Positions 49,311 to 60,395 are shown, counted from the stretch's first letter. The stretch is 64,000 bases of DNA from Ecdyonurus torrentis (GCA_949318235.1 OX439134.1:29086459-29150458); one strand, 5' to 3'. Made by a program: numbers and translations. Notes: generated by a model not told the origin, from the sequence alone.

Positions 49311-49609
49311 TATAGAGAGTACCAAAAATAATCGAAAATTAGCTAATAGAGATTATATATTTAAAAATGTTTACTCACTACCAATTCATATTGGTTCTAT
49401 TTACTATTAAAATGGGTAGAGAGTATAAACTAACGTTTAGGTATTAGGTAGTATAATAATATACTCATATGGTACTCATCACATTTGCATCGATGCTAGC
49501 CTCCACCAGTTTGATTATTTAGTGAAAGCTCATACGTTGAGTAGACAGTCAATGTTATTCGTATATATTGTATTCATTCACTGAACATTTGTGCTTTGCG
49601 AGTAATCTT
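49311..49609. other. Unique AT-rich sequence
   Basis: Nothing recognised. Confidence 0.5.
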
Positions 49610-49952
49610 TTAAAGGAATAGACCAGAGAAAAACATAAGCATTTATATCACATAACACTTGATGGGAATTACATAAATAACATTAGTTTGTCTCAAAACC
49701 CAACTGTAGACCCGTAGCAGTGATCAGAAAATTCGATTTATGCAACCTGCACAACATTTTCATACTAATTTTTGCATGTTTCTGACGTCATAAACATGAA
49801 TTTTCACGCAAATTGCATACTTTACAGTTTTTTCACGCTCTCTCAAGGGCTTACATTAACATTCTGGTAAAAGTTGTCATCAATTTTGAAGATCCCATTT
49901 CGGGGTTATTCATTAAAAAGCACATGTTGTTTTATGTGATCTATGGCTTTAA
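49610..49952 (+). mobile_element. Family A MITE (A-11)
   Basis: TTAA-flanked full copy with TTAAAGGAATAGACCAGAG and GATCTATGGCTTTAA ends. TGACGTCA near 49788. Confidence 0.93.
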
Positions 49953-50225
49953 GTGTATACATGAGTTCATTACAACGCGTAATTTGAAAGTTTGTTTTCA
50001 TATATTTGGCTATTGTTATTTTTTGCAGACTCGCATGCTACATTATATTTGTTTACCGGAACCACTTCCAACTAATTGAATAAGCTCATTTAGTTTTTTC
50101 TATAAAGGAAACCCAGTAAAACATACAAAAACAGTAAAAAACAAAATTGTTTAAAACATAAAACCTATTATACAGTATTGTTTACAATCTGTGTAATGCA
50201 ATTTTATATCGAGTATTTTTTGTTT

Positions 50226-50424
50226 CTACACGGATACAAGTAATACGTAATAATTATGCTTACTCATTTTCAGCAAAAAATTGTTCAATGCAGCATAATC
50301 TATACAAGCTGCATTGCATAATTGCTATGTTACAATAGCATAAATATTATGTTGTTCTAATTTAGCAACATTTATGCTATTATGATATGTAGCATAATTT
50401 ACGTGATTTATTCTTTACGTGTAT
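50226..50424 (+). mobile_element. Family H MITE, best intact copy (H-8)
   Basis: 199 bp. Left end ACACGGATACAAGTAATACG, right end (read inward) ACACGTAAAGAATAAATCAC. Inside are ATTATGCTTACTCATTTTCAGC and repeated AGCATAA/TTATGCT words. This copy defines the family boundaries. Confidence 0.82.
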
Positions 50425-50785
50425 ATAGAGTAAATAGATTTATACAAGGCAAGTTAAAATGAAAATAGCTGATGAAAAAAGACGTATAAATTATTTCACA
50501 TGAGACAAATTTTCATTTTCAATTTGTGATTTACGATAAATTACATTACATTTCAAGTGCTTTTTAATCACTTTTTTCATCACTTCAAAAAGTGCGAAGT
50601 TAAATTTTGTCATCATTAAATGTGTAAATGACATGTTTTTTTCAGCATCACAAAATCATTAGTGAACAATTTAAGAAATGAAGATTGTGAAAATTACTAA
50701 TTTACTATGTACATATATAGCATAAATTTATATTTATGTGTGTAATATGTTTGTCAAATATTTGAAATGACACTTTATAATATGT
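50425..50785. other. AT-rich sequence without recognised feature
   Basis: Nothing recognised. Confidence 0.5.
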
Positions 50786-51342
50786 TACACGTAAAAAATA
50801 TATTACGTAATTTAGGCTACTTTAAACAATTATCGCGATAGCACAAAATGTTGTTATTTTGTAATAGCATAAGTAATTATGCTGAACATCTTAAAGCAAT
50901 AGACCAGAGAAAAATATAAGCATTTATATCACAAAACACTTGATGGGATTTACAAAAATAGCATTAGTTTGTCTCAAAACCCAACAGTAGCTCCTTAGCA
51001 GTGATTAGAAAATTCAATTTATGCAACCCGCACAACATTTTTCGCACAACATTTTTATACTAATTTTTGCATGTTTCTGATGTCATAAACATGAATAGTC
51101 ACTCAAATTGCGTACTTTACAGTTTTTTCAGACTCTCTCGTGGGGCTACATTAACATTTTGGTAAAAATTGTCATAAATTTTGAAGATCCCAATTCATGT
51201 TAATTCATTAAAAAGCATATGTTGTTTTATGTGGTCTATGGCTATAACTATTAATGAAGTATAATCACTCAAAAAAATATAGCATAAATTATGATGTTAT
51301 GCATAAATGTTTCTGAATTGAGCTAGCATAATTTTTACGTGT
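50786..51342. mobile_element. Family H MITE split by A-12 (H-9)
   Basis: Left end TACACGTAAAAAATATATTACG, right end GCATAATTTTTACGTGT, with AGCATAA words on both sides of the family A insertion. Removing 50891-51247 restores a normal-sized H element of about 200 bp. Confidence 0.78.
50891..51247 (+). mobile_element. Family A MITE nested in H-9 (A-12)
   Basis: From TTAAAGCAATAGACCAGAG to GGTCTATGGCTATAA. A 14-bp tandem duplication (CGCACAACATTTTT twice, near 51029-51057) is specific to this copy, and its CRE is mutated to TGATGTCA. Confidence 0.9.
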
Positions 51343-51369
51343 TTATTTTTATCTTTAAGCTGAAAATAT

Positions 51370-51879
51370 TAATACTTAATAATTATGTTTGCTCCTTTTC
51401 AGCACTTTGTTAAATACAACATAATCTATGCTATATACTTTACAATAACTATGTTATACAGCATAAATATAGGGTGGTTTCATTCATGTTAAAGTCAACG
51501 TCATAAGTGAGTACTAAATAACATTGGATGGTATAGGAAAATTGCACATTTTGCCAGTTTAAAAATACTTCGCAATTTTTTTGAGAGCATTGATGTTAAC
51601 AGGTTGTATTAGTACCTCAAGTATGCAAGAAAAATAATAATGACCAAAAAATAGCTAATTTTACAAAGAAAATAGCCCAAAACTACGTTTGTCCTATGCT
51701 GAGCAATGTTATTCATTGCTCAAGAAGAGCATCGAAAAGCATTCAGAATGACGTCATGCATAGACACCTTATTATGCTGTACAGTATAATTACTTATTGT
51801 TCTAATTAGCATAATTTATGTTATGATGACATAAATTCAGCATGAATTGCATATTGCATAGTTTATTTTTTCAATGTGT
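51370..51879 (+). mobile_element. Family H MITE split by E-6 (H-10)
   Basis: Left half AATAATTATGTTTGCTCCTTTTCAGC ... ACAGCATAAATA. Right half TATGCTGTACAG ... TTCAGCATGAATTGC ... TTTTTTCAATGTGTA. The halves join to a normal H order when E-6 is removed. Confidence 0.78.
51470..51771 (-). mobile_element. Family E MITE nested in H-10 (E-6)
   Basis: From TAGGGTGGTTTCATTCATG to TGACGTCATGCATAGACACCTTA, inserted at a TA in the H sequence ...AAATATTATG.... Very close to E-5. Confidence 0.9.
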
Positions 51880-52151
51880 ATTATATTTTGTAAAAAAAAA
51901 TTATAATAATAATAATGTGACACTTAGAGTTTTTTTAATTACTCATAATAAATAATAAGTTTTTTTTTAATTAATTTTTATTTTTATGAGGTTTCATTTT
52001 AATTTCTTATTTTTTTTTTTTTTACTTTTTATGACGTGTTATATCTTGTTAACTTTTTGATAGAAAATAAAGTTCATATAACTTGTTCGTTACGCATTTT
52101 CTAAAGCACTACTCAAGTTGGCGTGCTTAAGTGTGTAACTTATTAAGAACT

Positions 52152-52258
<107 letters not shown>

Positions 52259-52424
52259 CGTATATATACACACATTCAACAAAACATCATATTTTTAACC
52301 ATGAAAATAAGTACGAGAAAAATAATATCTTACAAGCATTATAAAACCAAGCATTATGTAACAAAAATTACTAATTACATGACATATAACTCTAATGAAG
52401 TTTCTAGAAGTTAATTGAGCAATT

Positions 52425-52541
<117 letters not shown>

Positions 52542-52674
52542 CTTTAAAAATCAGAATAAAGTTTCACGTCATAAAATTTAAATTTCCAAAAAATTCAGAT
52601 TTAAATTTAAATTCAGTTTCAGATTTAGATTCAGTTTTATTTTTAAATTCTTATATTTTGATCTTAGATTGCTA

Positions 52675-52918
52675 TAGGGTGTGTACGCATGACGTCATTC
52701 TGAATGCTTTTCGATGCTCTTCTTGAGCAATGAATAACATTGCTCAGCATAGGACAAACGTAGTTTTTGACTATTTTCTTTAGAAAATTAGCTATTTTTT
52801 GGTCATGATTATTTTTATTGCATACTTGAGGTACTAATTCGACCTGTTAACAGCATCAATTCTCTCAAAAAAATTGCTAAGTATTTTTAAACTGGCAAAA
52901 TGAATGAAACCACCCTAT
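52675..52918 (+). mobile_element. Family E MITE, internally deleted (E-7)
   Basis: TAGGGTGTGTACGCATGACG to GAATGAAACCACCCTATA, TA borders. About 55-60 bp between GGCAAAATG and the right end are missing compared with E-1 and E-5. TGACGTCA near 52690. Confidence 0.88.
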
Positions 52919-53460
52919 AGTAACAATGTTATAACAAAACAACAATAAAAAAAATCCAAATTGTTAACAAAATGTACGAATTTTTTTGCTTGTGATACGA
53001 TAATCATCAAAAATTAAGTAACAAGAAACTTACAATAAAAATTAACCTTTTTCCCTTAAGGTCATGTTTATTGTTATTTTTACTTGTACAAGATAATTTG
53101 GTTACTATGTTTATTATCAACAAAGGGCTTTGTGAAATGTCTAGAAATAAGAAATTATAATAATAAACTTTAACTTTGTACAAAATTTAAAACTTATAAT
53201 TATTTAATTTAATAGGCATGGTCAGTGGAGATAAAACTTTTATCATAAAGTAAGAATTATATTTAGAAAAAAAAAAGTGACGTAAAACTCAGTACTTAGT
53301 ACTTAGACTTTATAATAATGCGTACTCATGTTGAAAATAAAAGTAAAGTAAAATTCAACATAAAAAGTGATGATAAAATATTTAAGGGAGTTGGTGACCG
53401 GTCGAGAACTGAAAGGTCGTGAGATATAAAAATTAACATGAAGTAAAGATGAAATGTTAC
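52919..53460. other. AT-rich sequence without recognised feature
   Basis: Nothing recognised. Confidence 0.5.
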
Positions 53461-53802
53461 TTAAAGGAACAGACCAGAGAAAAACATAAGCATTTATCAC
53501 AAAACTTTTGATGGGACTTACATAAATAACTTTAGTTTGTCTCAAAACCCAACTGTAGCTTCGTAGCAGTGATCAGAAAATTTCAATTTATGCAACCCGC
53601 ACAACATTTTCATACTAATTTTTGCATGTTTCTGACGTCATTAACATGAATATTCACGGATATTGCATACTTTACAGTATTTTCACGCTCTCTCGTGGGG
53701 ATACATTAACATTCTGGTAAAAATTGTTAACAGTTTTGAAGATCCCATTTCGTGTTTATTCATTAAAAAGCACATGTTGTTTTATGTGGTCTATGGCTTT
53801 AA
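53461..53802 (+). mobile_element. Family A MITE (A-13)
   Basis: TTAA-flanked full copy, TTAAAGGAACAGACCAGAG to GGTCTATGGCTTTAA. TGACGTCA at 53633-53640. Confidence 0.93.
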
Positions 53803-54284
53803 AAGTTTAAATATGTCAAACACGATCAAATATTGAAGTTATTCTACTTTAAAGATAGCTTGTAAATGTGAAAATTTAAATTTTAGTGCCAACTGTTCAG
53901 TCAAATTAGAAATTTTTTAAAATTAAGTAAACTTTTTTTTTTTAATTTGTACAATTTTATTTGAAATTTATGATATTTATTTTGCTCAGATATATAAAAT
54001 ATAGAAATAGTTATTTTGAAAATAAAGTTTCTCTTTTGACTATTTCCACACCAAGTCATTCACCTTCTTCGTTAATATAAACTATCATATCTCATTAGCA
54101 TGTAACATTATATAATATTAATATTGGATTAAATTCAAAGTCACAATACATGTACACAATAGAGTAAATTATACTATAGTATAGGTCATTATCAAGGTGA
54201 TTTTGTTTGTTTTAATTAACTTTGGTAAACAATAACACAATGCACTTTTGTTATTATCATGTAAATTTAAATATTTACTTTCTA
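53803..54284. other. AT-rich sequence without recognised feature
   Basis: Nothing recognised. Confidence 0.5.
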
Positions 54285-54627
54285 TTAAAGGAATAGACCA
54301 GAGAAAAACATAAGCATTTATATCACAAAACACTTGATGGGATTTACATAAATAACATTAGTTTGTCTCAAAACCCAACAGTAGCCCCGTAGCAGTGATT
54401 AGAAAATTCGATTTATGCAACCTGCACAACATTTTCATACTAATTTTTGCATGTTTCTGACGTCATAAACATGCATTTTCCCGCAAATTGCATACTTTAC
54501 AGTTTTTTGACGCTCTCTCGTGGGGCTACATTAACATTGTGGTAAAAATTGTCATCAGTTTTGAAGATCCCATTTAGTGCTTATTTATTAAAAAGCACAT
54601 GTTGTTTTATGTGGTCTATGGCTTTAA
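54285..54627 (+). mobile_element. Family A MITE (A-14)
   Basis: TTAA-flanked full copy, close to the apparent family consensus. TGACGTCA at 54459-54466. Confidence 0.94.
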
Positions 54628-55329
54628 GATAATTTTAGAATTTAGAAATGGTCCATTATACTCATATTAAATTTTTATACATATAAAGCTATTTTGCATA
54701 ATTTTTTGATGCAGTTTAAACTTTATTAATGCACTTTTTAGTACGCTCATTATGTAAATAATATGTAAAATGAAAGCATCAGTTGAAGAGACTAAATTTT
54801 GCATATTTATTTGTTAATGTTGCTTTAAATTAGTTTTTTTATTACATTAGAGCATAAAAGCTGTTATGCTGTTATGTTATAAGAAAGGAAAATTTAAAAA
54901 GAAAAAAAAGTTTTGGAATTTTGAAGCCTTGTAAAGATTTATATTTAAGATTAAATTTACAATCCACTCCCCAAAATAAAAAACTTCAAGCAATGTTTTA
55001 GATAATTTAGAACACTCTGAGTTGCTCTCAAGAACTTTGAAACCAATTTCGAAAACTGTAAGTATATTAACAGATTTTTTTCCTTTTTAAATAAATTCGT
55101 ATTCATTTTTGAAATTTACAAAAGTACAAAAATTTAACATTAACTGACCTAAATTTTATGTAAATTATTTCTAATCTTCATTTTTTAAGTGCAGTACTAC
55201 CCAATAGGCAGTACTTTCAAAGAATACTCTCCAATAGTTAACTTTCTTGAAGTGTTACCTTGCTTTTTTCAATGCTCGGATCACGGATAAACATAAAGGA
55301 TAGGAAGCTATTGTTGAAAAAACGATCCC
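54628..55329. other. AT-rich sequence without recognised feature
   Basis: Mostly unique. ATAAAGGATAGGAAGCTATTG at about 55297-55315 also occurs near 13215-13260 as AGAATAGGAAGCTATTAG, too short to define a repeat. Confidence 0.45.
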
Positions 55330-55674
55330 TTAAAGGCATAGACAACATGAAAACATTAGCTTTTATATCACAAAACACATGATGGGACTTACATAAATAA
55401 CGTTAATTGGTCTCAAAATTTAACTATAGCGCCATAGCAGTGATCACAAAATTTCGATTTATGCAACCCGCACAACATTTTTATACTAATTTTTGCATGT
55501 TTCTGACGTCATAAACAGAATTATTAACGCAAATGGCATACTTTACAGTTTTTTCACGCTCTCTTGTGGGTCCAAATTTACATTCTGGTAAAAATTATCA
55601 TCAGTTTTGTAGACCTCATTTTGTGTTTAATGATTAAAAAGGAACAAGTTGTTTCATGTTTTCTATGCCTTTAA
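55330..55674 (+). mobile_element. Family A MITE, AACATG subfamily (A-15)
   Basis: From TTAAAGGCATAGACAACATG to TTTCTATGCCTTTAA, TTAA on both sides. TGACGTCA near 55506. Confidence 0.92.
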
Positions 55675-55822
55675 TGTTTGTAGTTAAATTTTTCACCACA
55701 ACAATAAATAAATATAACGGTGGCGCCACCGTCTCGGCCAAATGGTGTTGGCCGAGACGGTGGCGCCAAATATAACATTTGTTTATTTTCGATTGTTGTG
55801 GCGGAAATTTGAACTACAAACA
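55675..55822. mobile_element. GC-rich hairpin element X
   Basis: 148 bp folding on itself. Outer arms TGTTTGTAGTT / AACTACAAACA and ACCACAACAAT / ATTGTTGTGG enclose a perfect GC-rich inverted repeat, GGCGCCACCGTCTCGGCCAA at about 55723-55742 and its inverse at about 55748-55768, around a loop of only a few bases. It abuts the right TTAA of A-15. Single copy. Confidence 0.8.
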
Positions 55823-55879
55823 ATAAGGGATCGCTTTTTAGATAGGAAAATAACATAGAAGCCCAGGAGCGTGGCATAT

Positions 55880-56080
55880 TAAAAATAAATATGCAATAAT
55901 TTTGCTGGCTCATTTTCAGCACAATTTCTTCAATACAGCATAATCAATGCTAACTTCACAATAACTACATTACATAGCATAAATATTATATTGTACAGTA
56001 TCTAATTCTAATTAAGCATCATTTATGCTATTTTGACATAAATTCAGCATAAATTACGTAATTTATTCTTTTCCTATGTG
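55880..56080 (+). mobile_element. Family H MITE (H-11)
   Basis: TGCAATAATTTTGCTGGCTCATTTTCAGC, AATACAGCATAATCAATGC, ATAGCATAAATATTA, and the end AAATTACGTAATTTATTCTTTTCC. The left terminal repeat is decayed. Confidence 0.75.
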
Positions 56081-56312
56081 CATTGAGGTTGTTAATTAAA
56101 GTAATATAAACATATTACTGTAAACACGTGCTATACGTGCTTTACAATATCTAATAATAAAAAATTGATAAGATTTAGATTGTTGCATAGTTTTGAGTGT
56201 TGACTTTGTGTATATCCACATGGGCTTGAAGCGTGAGTCAGGAGAAGTTGGGTTTGCCGCAAAGATCGCTTGGCACACGCCCAATTGTAAACATACATGC
56301 ATGCAGTGACTA

Positions 56313-56315
<3 letters not shown>

Positions 56316-56354
<39 letters not shown>
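56316..56354. repeat. (AT)n microsatellite
   Basis: About 19 TA units. Confidence 0.95.
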
Positions 56355-56357
<3 letters not shown>

Positions 56358-56460
56358 AACTCCCCACTTTACAGTCATACAAAAGTTTGGACCCCACCAA
56401 ACATCTACCGACTTACTTCTCATCTTATAGATCACTTTATAGATGAAATGACACTTCACT

Positions 56461-56847
56461 TTAAAGCCCTTGTCAACTTACTTTTTTATCAGTTAGAATA
56501 CTAGATTGATAATTACCATACCTTATCATCCATGAATTAGACACCATCACGTTGATTTTGTATTTATTCTCTTTTTGACTGTTATATCACGTATCTGACG
56601 TCACAATGTACCACCGCCAATCACAGTCACCTCTCTGGTCACGTGATAAATTTAAGCTCCTCTCTCAAGTTTTTTACCTCTATCACGACCCCATCGGTAC
56701 ATTGTGACGTCAGATACGTGATATAAAAGTCAAAAAGTAAATAAACACAAAATCAACGTGGTGGTGTCTAATTCATGGATAATAAGGTATGGTAATTATC
56801 AATCTAGTATTCTAAATGATAAAAAAGTAAGTTGACAAGGACTTTAA
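56461..56847. mobile_element. Family B foldback MITE (B-3)
   Basis: 387 bp with TTAA ends, the same hairpin as B-1 and B-2, with TGACGTCA in both arms (near 56598 and 56705) and CCAATCACAGTCACC plus GGTCACGTGAT in the loop. Confidence 0.92.
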
Positions 56848-56933
56848 TATGTTCAACTTCAATCACAAATGAAGCTTTAACATACTTTAACACTTCTTAT
56901 AAATACATACTAAAGTATTTCATAAAATACAAT

Positions 56934-57240
56934 AGCTCGTTCTATAAACTACACACATATATATTGAGCCAGCTTTGAAAATGTTCTTTTGTTAAAAACA
57001 GCTGGATATGACGTCGTTACCTGTTTTCTACGTTTATACATATGGTTGATCATTGTTATTTCTTCTTTTAGAACTTTGAACTTGATAAAAATGAAAGAAA
57101 AATCCCCAAAAAAGTTCCAGTCTTAATAAGCGAATCACTTTTATCGGTTCAAATAAACAAGATCAACCAATGAATGTTTCTTATTTTGTTGGTCAGCGAA
57201 TCACTGTTGTTGAGATTCACTTTACTTTACAGAACAAGCT
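56934..57240 (-). mobile_element. Family D MITE (D-6)
   Basis: Ends AGCTCGTTCTATAAACTACAC and TTTACAGAACAAGCT. The CRE is mutated to TGACGTCG. Confidence 0.9.
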
Positions 57241-57282
57241 TATATTGTAAAATCAACAGATATTACATTAAATAAAAATTAT

Positions 57283-57561
57283 ACTTAAAAAGGGGGGCAT
57301 TACTACAGTAATCAGTTACAAATCCTAACTTATTTGAGATAAACACTTTTAAATTATTATGAGGAGCTAAAATAATGCATTTTAGTAAATTATTAACAAT
57401 AGCTAATTTAAGTTGTTTTAAGTTATTTTAGTCTATGTTAAATTAGCTATTGTTAATAATTTGCTAAAATGCATTATTTTAGCTACTCATAATAACTCAA
57501 AAGTGTTTATCTCAAATATGTTAGGATTCGTAACTGAAGTATTGCACACTTTTTTTGAGTG
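57283..57561. mobile_element. Family F foldback MITE (F-1)
   Basis: 279 bp with long arms: ACTTATTTGAGATAAACACTTTT at left pairs with AAAAGTGTTTATCTCAAAT at right, then TAAAATAATGCATTTTAG and GCTAATTTAAG blocks pair toward the centre. Outer ends ACTTAAAAAGGGGGGCATTACT and ATTGCACACTTTTTTTGAGTG. A second copy lies inside E-8. Confidence 0.85.
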
Positions 57562-58136
57562 AAGTATTATGTTGTATTGGGTTATAATAATAAGGAAGAT
57601 AAAATAAAATGGAGGGGGGGGGGGAATTTTTGTTTAAAAAGTAGAGCATTGTACTGAATCAATTGGTATGCAAATTTCTAATTTTTGGAATTCTTTAGGT
57701 ATTTTTAATAATTTTTAAAATCGAAAAAAGACATCACGCTCGGTAGCTAATGCATTTGTGCATAATATGTAAAAGTTACCAACCATGACGTCATTTTGAG
57801 ACTTTCACATTCTTTTTAAAAGATTTGATAAACTTAAAAATTTGCATATTTATCGATTCAAGACAATGCTCTCTTTTAGAATTTGCAAAAAAAAAAAAAA
57901 AAAAAACTAACTTTTTTTAGTTTTTCTCATTCCTTACAGTTGGAAAGCGAAGATATCATCATTATATAAATTTACTGCACGTTTTGAAGCTACAATAATA
58001 ACCTCATGGGGATTCAGCTTTAAATTGATATATATAATATCAAAGATATATAAAGTACAAGATGTAAGCCTTTTTATATTGACGCTTTTACGTATCAAAA
58101 CTCAATTGTTAGAGTGGCGTAAAAAAAAAAAAAAAA

Positions 58137-58170
<34 letters not shown>

Positions 58171-58469
58171 GAATAAATAAAAAAAATAATGTTATTTTAA
58201 TATAAGTTGAGTACAAGACATTAAAAAATATAAGTACTCCACCGAGTATTATTTGAACAAAATAAAATTGTCTACTAGGCAATAATATGTAGTATAATTA
58301 GCGGTAGCCAAACAGCAGAGACCGCAATATTAATGACTAATAAATGTGACCAAAAGCCGCAATAACGCGATATAATTACTGTGTATACAGTAGTATAATA
58401 GCAACGGCTTGGGGAAATACGTTAAATAAATTATGTACACAATATACGCTAGATCAACATTGAACTATA
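57562..58469. other. AT-rich sequence without recognised feature
   Basis: A G run at about 57614-57625, an isolated TGACGTCA near 57786, poly(A) at about 57889-57906, and poly(A) followed by (GA)n at about 58120-58171. No element ends around the CRE were found. Confidence 0.45.
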
Positions 58470-58542
58470 TAGGGTGTATGTGCATGACGTCATAATGGAT
58501 GAGCTCCGACGCCATACTGAAGCAATTAATAACGTTGCTCAG

Positions 58543-58791
58543 CCAAGGTCCATATACTGTATAAGAGGTTAGTTGCTCCGGGAAAAGTTTTGGCCAAGGT
58601 CACGCAGATTAAAGGAATTCACCAAAGACGTCTTATCACCAATTGTATTTTTATCCACCTTATCAGTGACGTAACTGGTGAACGCTGGTGAACGGCATCG
58701 TATTGGCTTAGAATCAAGTACATCTAACATAAAATAAAATCAACTGCGCGAGTTATGTGCTGCGCTCAACCTCTTTATAATATGGACCTTG
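58543..58791. mobile_element. 249-bp element with 8-9 bp target duplication, nested in E-8
   Basis: Inverted ends CCAAGGTCCATATACTGTAT and (read inward) CAAGGTCCATATTATAAAGA. The host octamer TTGCTCAG is duplicated at 58535-58542 and 58792-58799, or nine bases counting the shared G. Eight bases would suggest a hAT-type origin and nine a Mutator-like one. Relatively GC-rich, single copy. Confidence 0.85.
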
Positions 58792-58858
58792 TTGCTCAGT
58801 ATAGGACAAATGTCATTTTTGGTAATTTTCTTTGAAAAATAAGTGTTTTTTTCGTTAT

Positions 58859-59134
58859 CACTCAAAATAAGAGTACATTACTTCAGTTACGAATACTAAC
58901 TTATTTGAGATAAACACTTTTCAGATATTATGAGTAGCTAAAATAATGAATTTTAGTACATTACTAAAACTATATATTTTAAGTTGTTTTCAACTTTTTG
59001 GGGCTATTTTAAGTTGAATTAGCTATTGTTAATAATTTGCTAAAAGGCATTAATTTAGCTGCTCATAATAACTCAAAAGTGTTTATATTAAATAAGTTAG
59101 ATTTCGTAACTAAATTAATGCACCCTTTTTTTGA
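58859..59134. mobile_element. Family F foldback MITE nested in E-8 (F-2)
   Basis: From CACTCAAAATAAGAGTACATTAC to ATGCACCCTTTTTTTGAT, with the same arm blocks as F-1 (ACTTATTTGAGATAAACACTTTT ... CAAAAGTGTTTATATTAAAT). Slightly diverged, with GGGGCTATTTTAAG replacing part of the loop. Confidence 0.82.
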
Positions 59135-59577
59135 TAATTATATTTCTCGCATACCTGAAAACCTAAGTTAACAGCAGCAATGCTCTCAAAAGTAATATGG
59201 CTATAAGTATTTTAAAACTGGCAAAATGTGTAATTTTCCTATCGGCCGATGTTATTAAGTGCTCAAATATGGCGTCGACTTTTATATGAATGCAACCACC
59301 CTATACCATAGTACAGTTGGAACTACATTAGAATAACGTTGGATAATTTAGCGCGAATATTTGAATCATAAAAAAATCAGTCTGGGTAGAGAGGGGTACA
59401 ATGTCCCTTACATGTCTTCCAACTTTTGGCTGATTTTTTAGACACTCTGTTTTAAATTTCCCTCTCTAGGGAACACTTGCAATACGCATGGGGGCAATTT
59501 GAACTATTATATGATAAGGATTGATAAGGCTGACTAAAGGTCAGAAACGATATAATGTATGGCGTAAACAGAGATAA

Positions 59578-59730
59578 CTACTCGGAATTCTTGCGCTCAG
59601 GTGACAACAAGACCTCAAACCTTTGTAAAGCATTATCAGTAACAGTAGCTTTGGTAGCCAATCGCTGCGCTAGAGTGTAAAAGCTTGAATCATGCTTGTC
59701 TATAAATTTATACAGGGAGTCGGAAGACAT
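59578..59730 (-). CDS. 50-residue open frame of unknown function inside R-1
   Basis: Starting from ATG at 59730-59728, the frame reads MSSDSLYKFIDKHDSS... and stops after ...SPERKNSE. Unlike the other frames in this window, it has a mixed, protein-like composition and is not a simple repeat. I do not recognise it with confidence. The opening pattern L-Y-K-F-I-D with LA about 14 residues later is faintly like the N-terminus of M20-family cytosolic dipeptidases, but this is weak. The ATG lies in the inverted-repeat end of R-1, and the hAT-like insertion Q removes whatever lay upstream. The related copy at 62611-62815 has the ATG changed to ATT and the frame broken, so the frame is not conserved. 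A splice-donor-like AAAG/GTTTGAG follows codon 38. Most likely a chance frame or transposon/pseudogene remnant. Confidence 0.25.
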   Translation of the reverse strand: MSSDSLYKFIDKHDSSFYTLAQRLATKATVTDNALQRFEVLLSPERKNSE

Positions 59731-59735
59731 GTAAG

Positions 59736-60363
59736 TAGGGACCGGATTTTCAGTTTTGAAAATGTGCATTTTCAGTACTGAATTCAGTCCAGTTTTTTTG
59801 CATAATCAGTTTGCAAAAACAGCAAAATCAGTTCACTTTCAGTTCAATTATACAAAAACAGTGAAATTCAGTTTTGATAATTTTTAACTTAGAAACAAAT
59901 TTTTATCAATAAAGAAGGATAAAATTCATATTTTTCATGAAAAAAAAATTTTTTGGTTAAATTATTATCTGGTACACTTTACTAGCCAGTATCAATGAGA
60001 GCTGTTCTTGTATTTTTGTACTTCTTTTACCCTTTTTTTTTTAATGGCGTTCAGTTTAATTCAGATGGTTTTGAGATATGCATTAAAAAAAATTATTTTA
60101 AAATTTACATTTTTTTAACACGTCATTTTGAGTTATTTTACGTCAAAAGTCTATTTTCAGTTTCCAAAAACTGAGAAAAACTGGTAAAAACTGAAAAAAA
60201 CTGACAAAACTGACCCAGTTTACAAATTCCAAAAACAGTTTTTTTCAGTCCAAACTTTTTTGCATTTTTGGCAATAAAACTTTATGATTCGTCGACATCT
60301 GAACTCAGATGTGACCTAGCATGCGTATTTCAAAAACTGAACAAACTGGAGATCCGGTCCCTA
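59736..60363. mobile_element. hAT-like non-autonomous element Q
   Basis: 628 bp with perfect 12-bp terminal repeats TAGGGACCGGAT / ATCCGGTCCCTA and an exact 8-bp target duplication CATGTAAG at 59728-59735 and 60364-60371. Terminal TAGGG plus 8-bp duplications identify the hAT superfamily. Both flanks are filled with short CAGTTTT / AAAACTG motifs, likely subterminal repeats of the kind hAT transposases bind. No transposase frame is present, so it would need one supplied in trans. Confidence 0.9.
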
Positions 60364-60395
60364 CATGTAAGGAACATTGAGAGGGGTAGTACTAT

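Larger units (their letters stand above)
58470..59293 (+). mobile_element. Family E MITE with two nested insertions (E-8)
   Basis: Left end TAGGGTGTATGTGCATGACG, right end GAATGCAACCACCCTA. The E sequence is in three pieces (58470-58542, 58792-58858 and about 59135-59293) separated by a 249-bp hAT-like element and by a family F copy. Joined, the pieces follow E-1 order. Confidence 0.88.
59380..60395. mobile_element. Inverted-repeat element R-1, interrupted by Q
   Basis: CAATGTCCCTTACATGTCTTCCAAC at about 59400-59424 is the near-exact inverse of GTCGGAAGACATGTAAG plus GAACATTG, which flank the hAT-like insertion Q at 59721-59735 and 60372-60379. Without Q the element is about 385 bp. A related body, lacking a clear left end, lies at 62611-62815 (GTTAGAAACAATATAATACATG ... 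AACAGGGAGTCGGAAGA). It contains the 50-residue minus-strand frame described separately. Confidence 0.6.

Noticed and set aside
46903..50079. Recurrent open frames starting MHTLQFFHALS or MFCDINAYVFLW, seemingly a conserved small protein family
   Set aside because: Each lies inside a family A MITE and is read from its GCATACTTTACAG or GTTTTGTGATATAAATGC region. Frames are broken in many copies and run on into unrelated flanks. Conservation is due to the DNA repeat.
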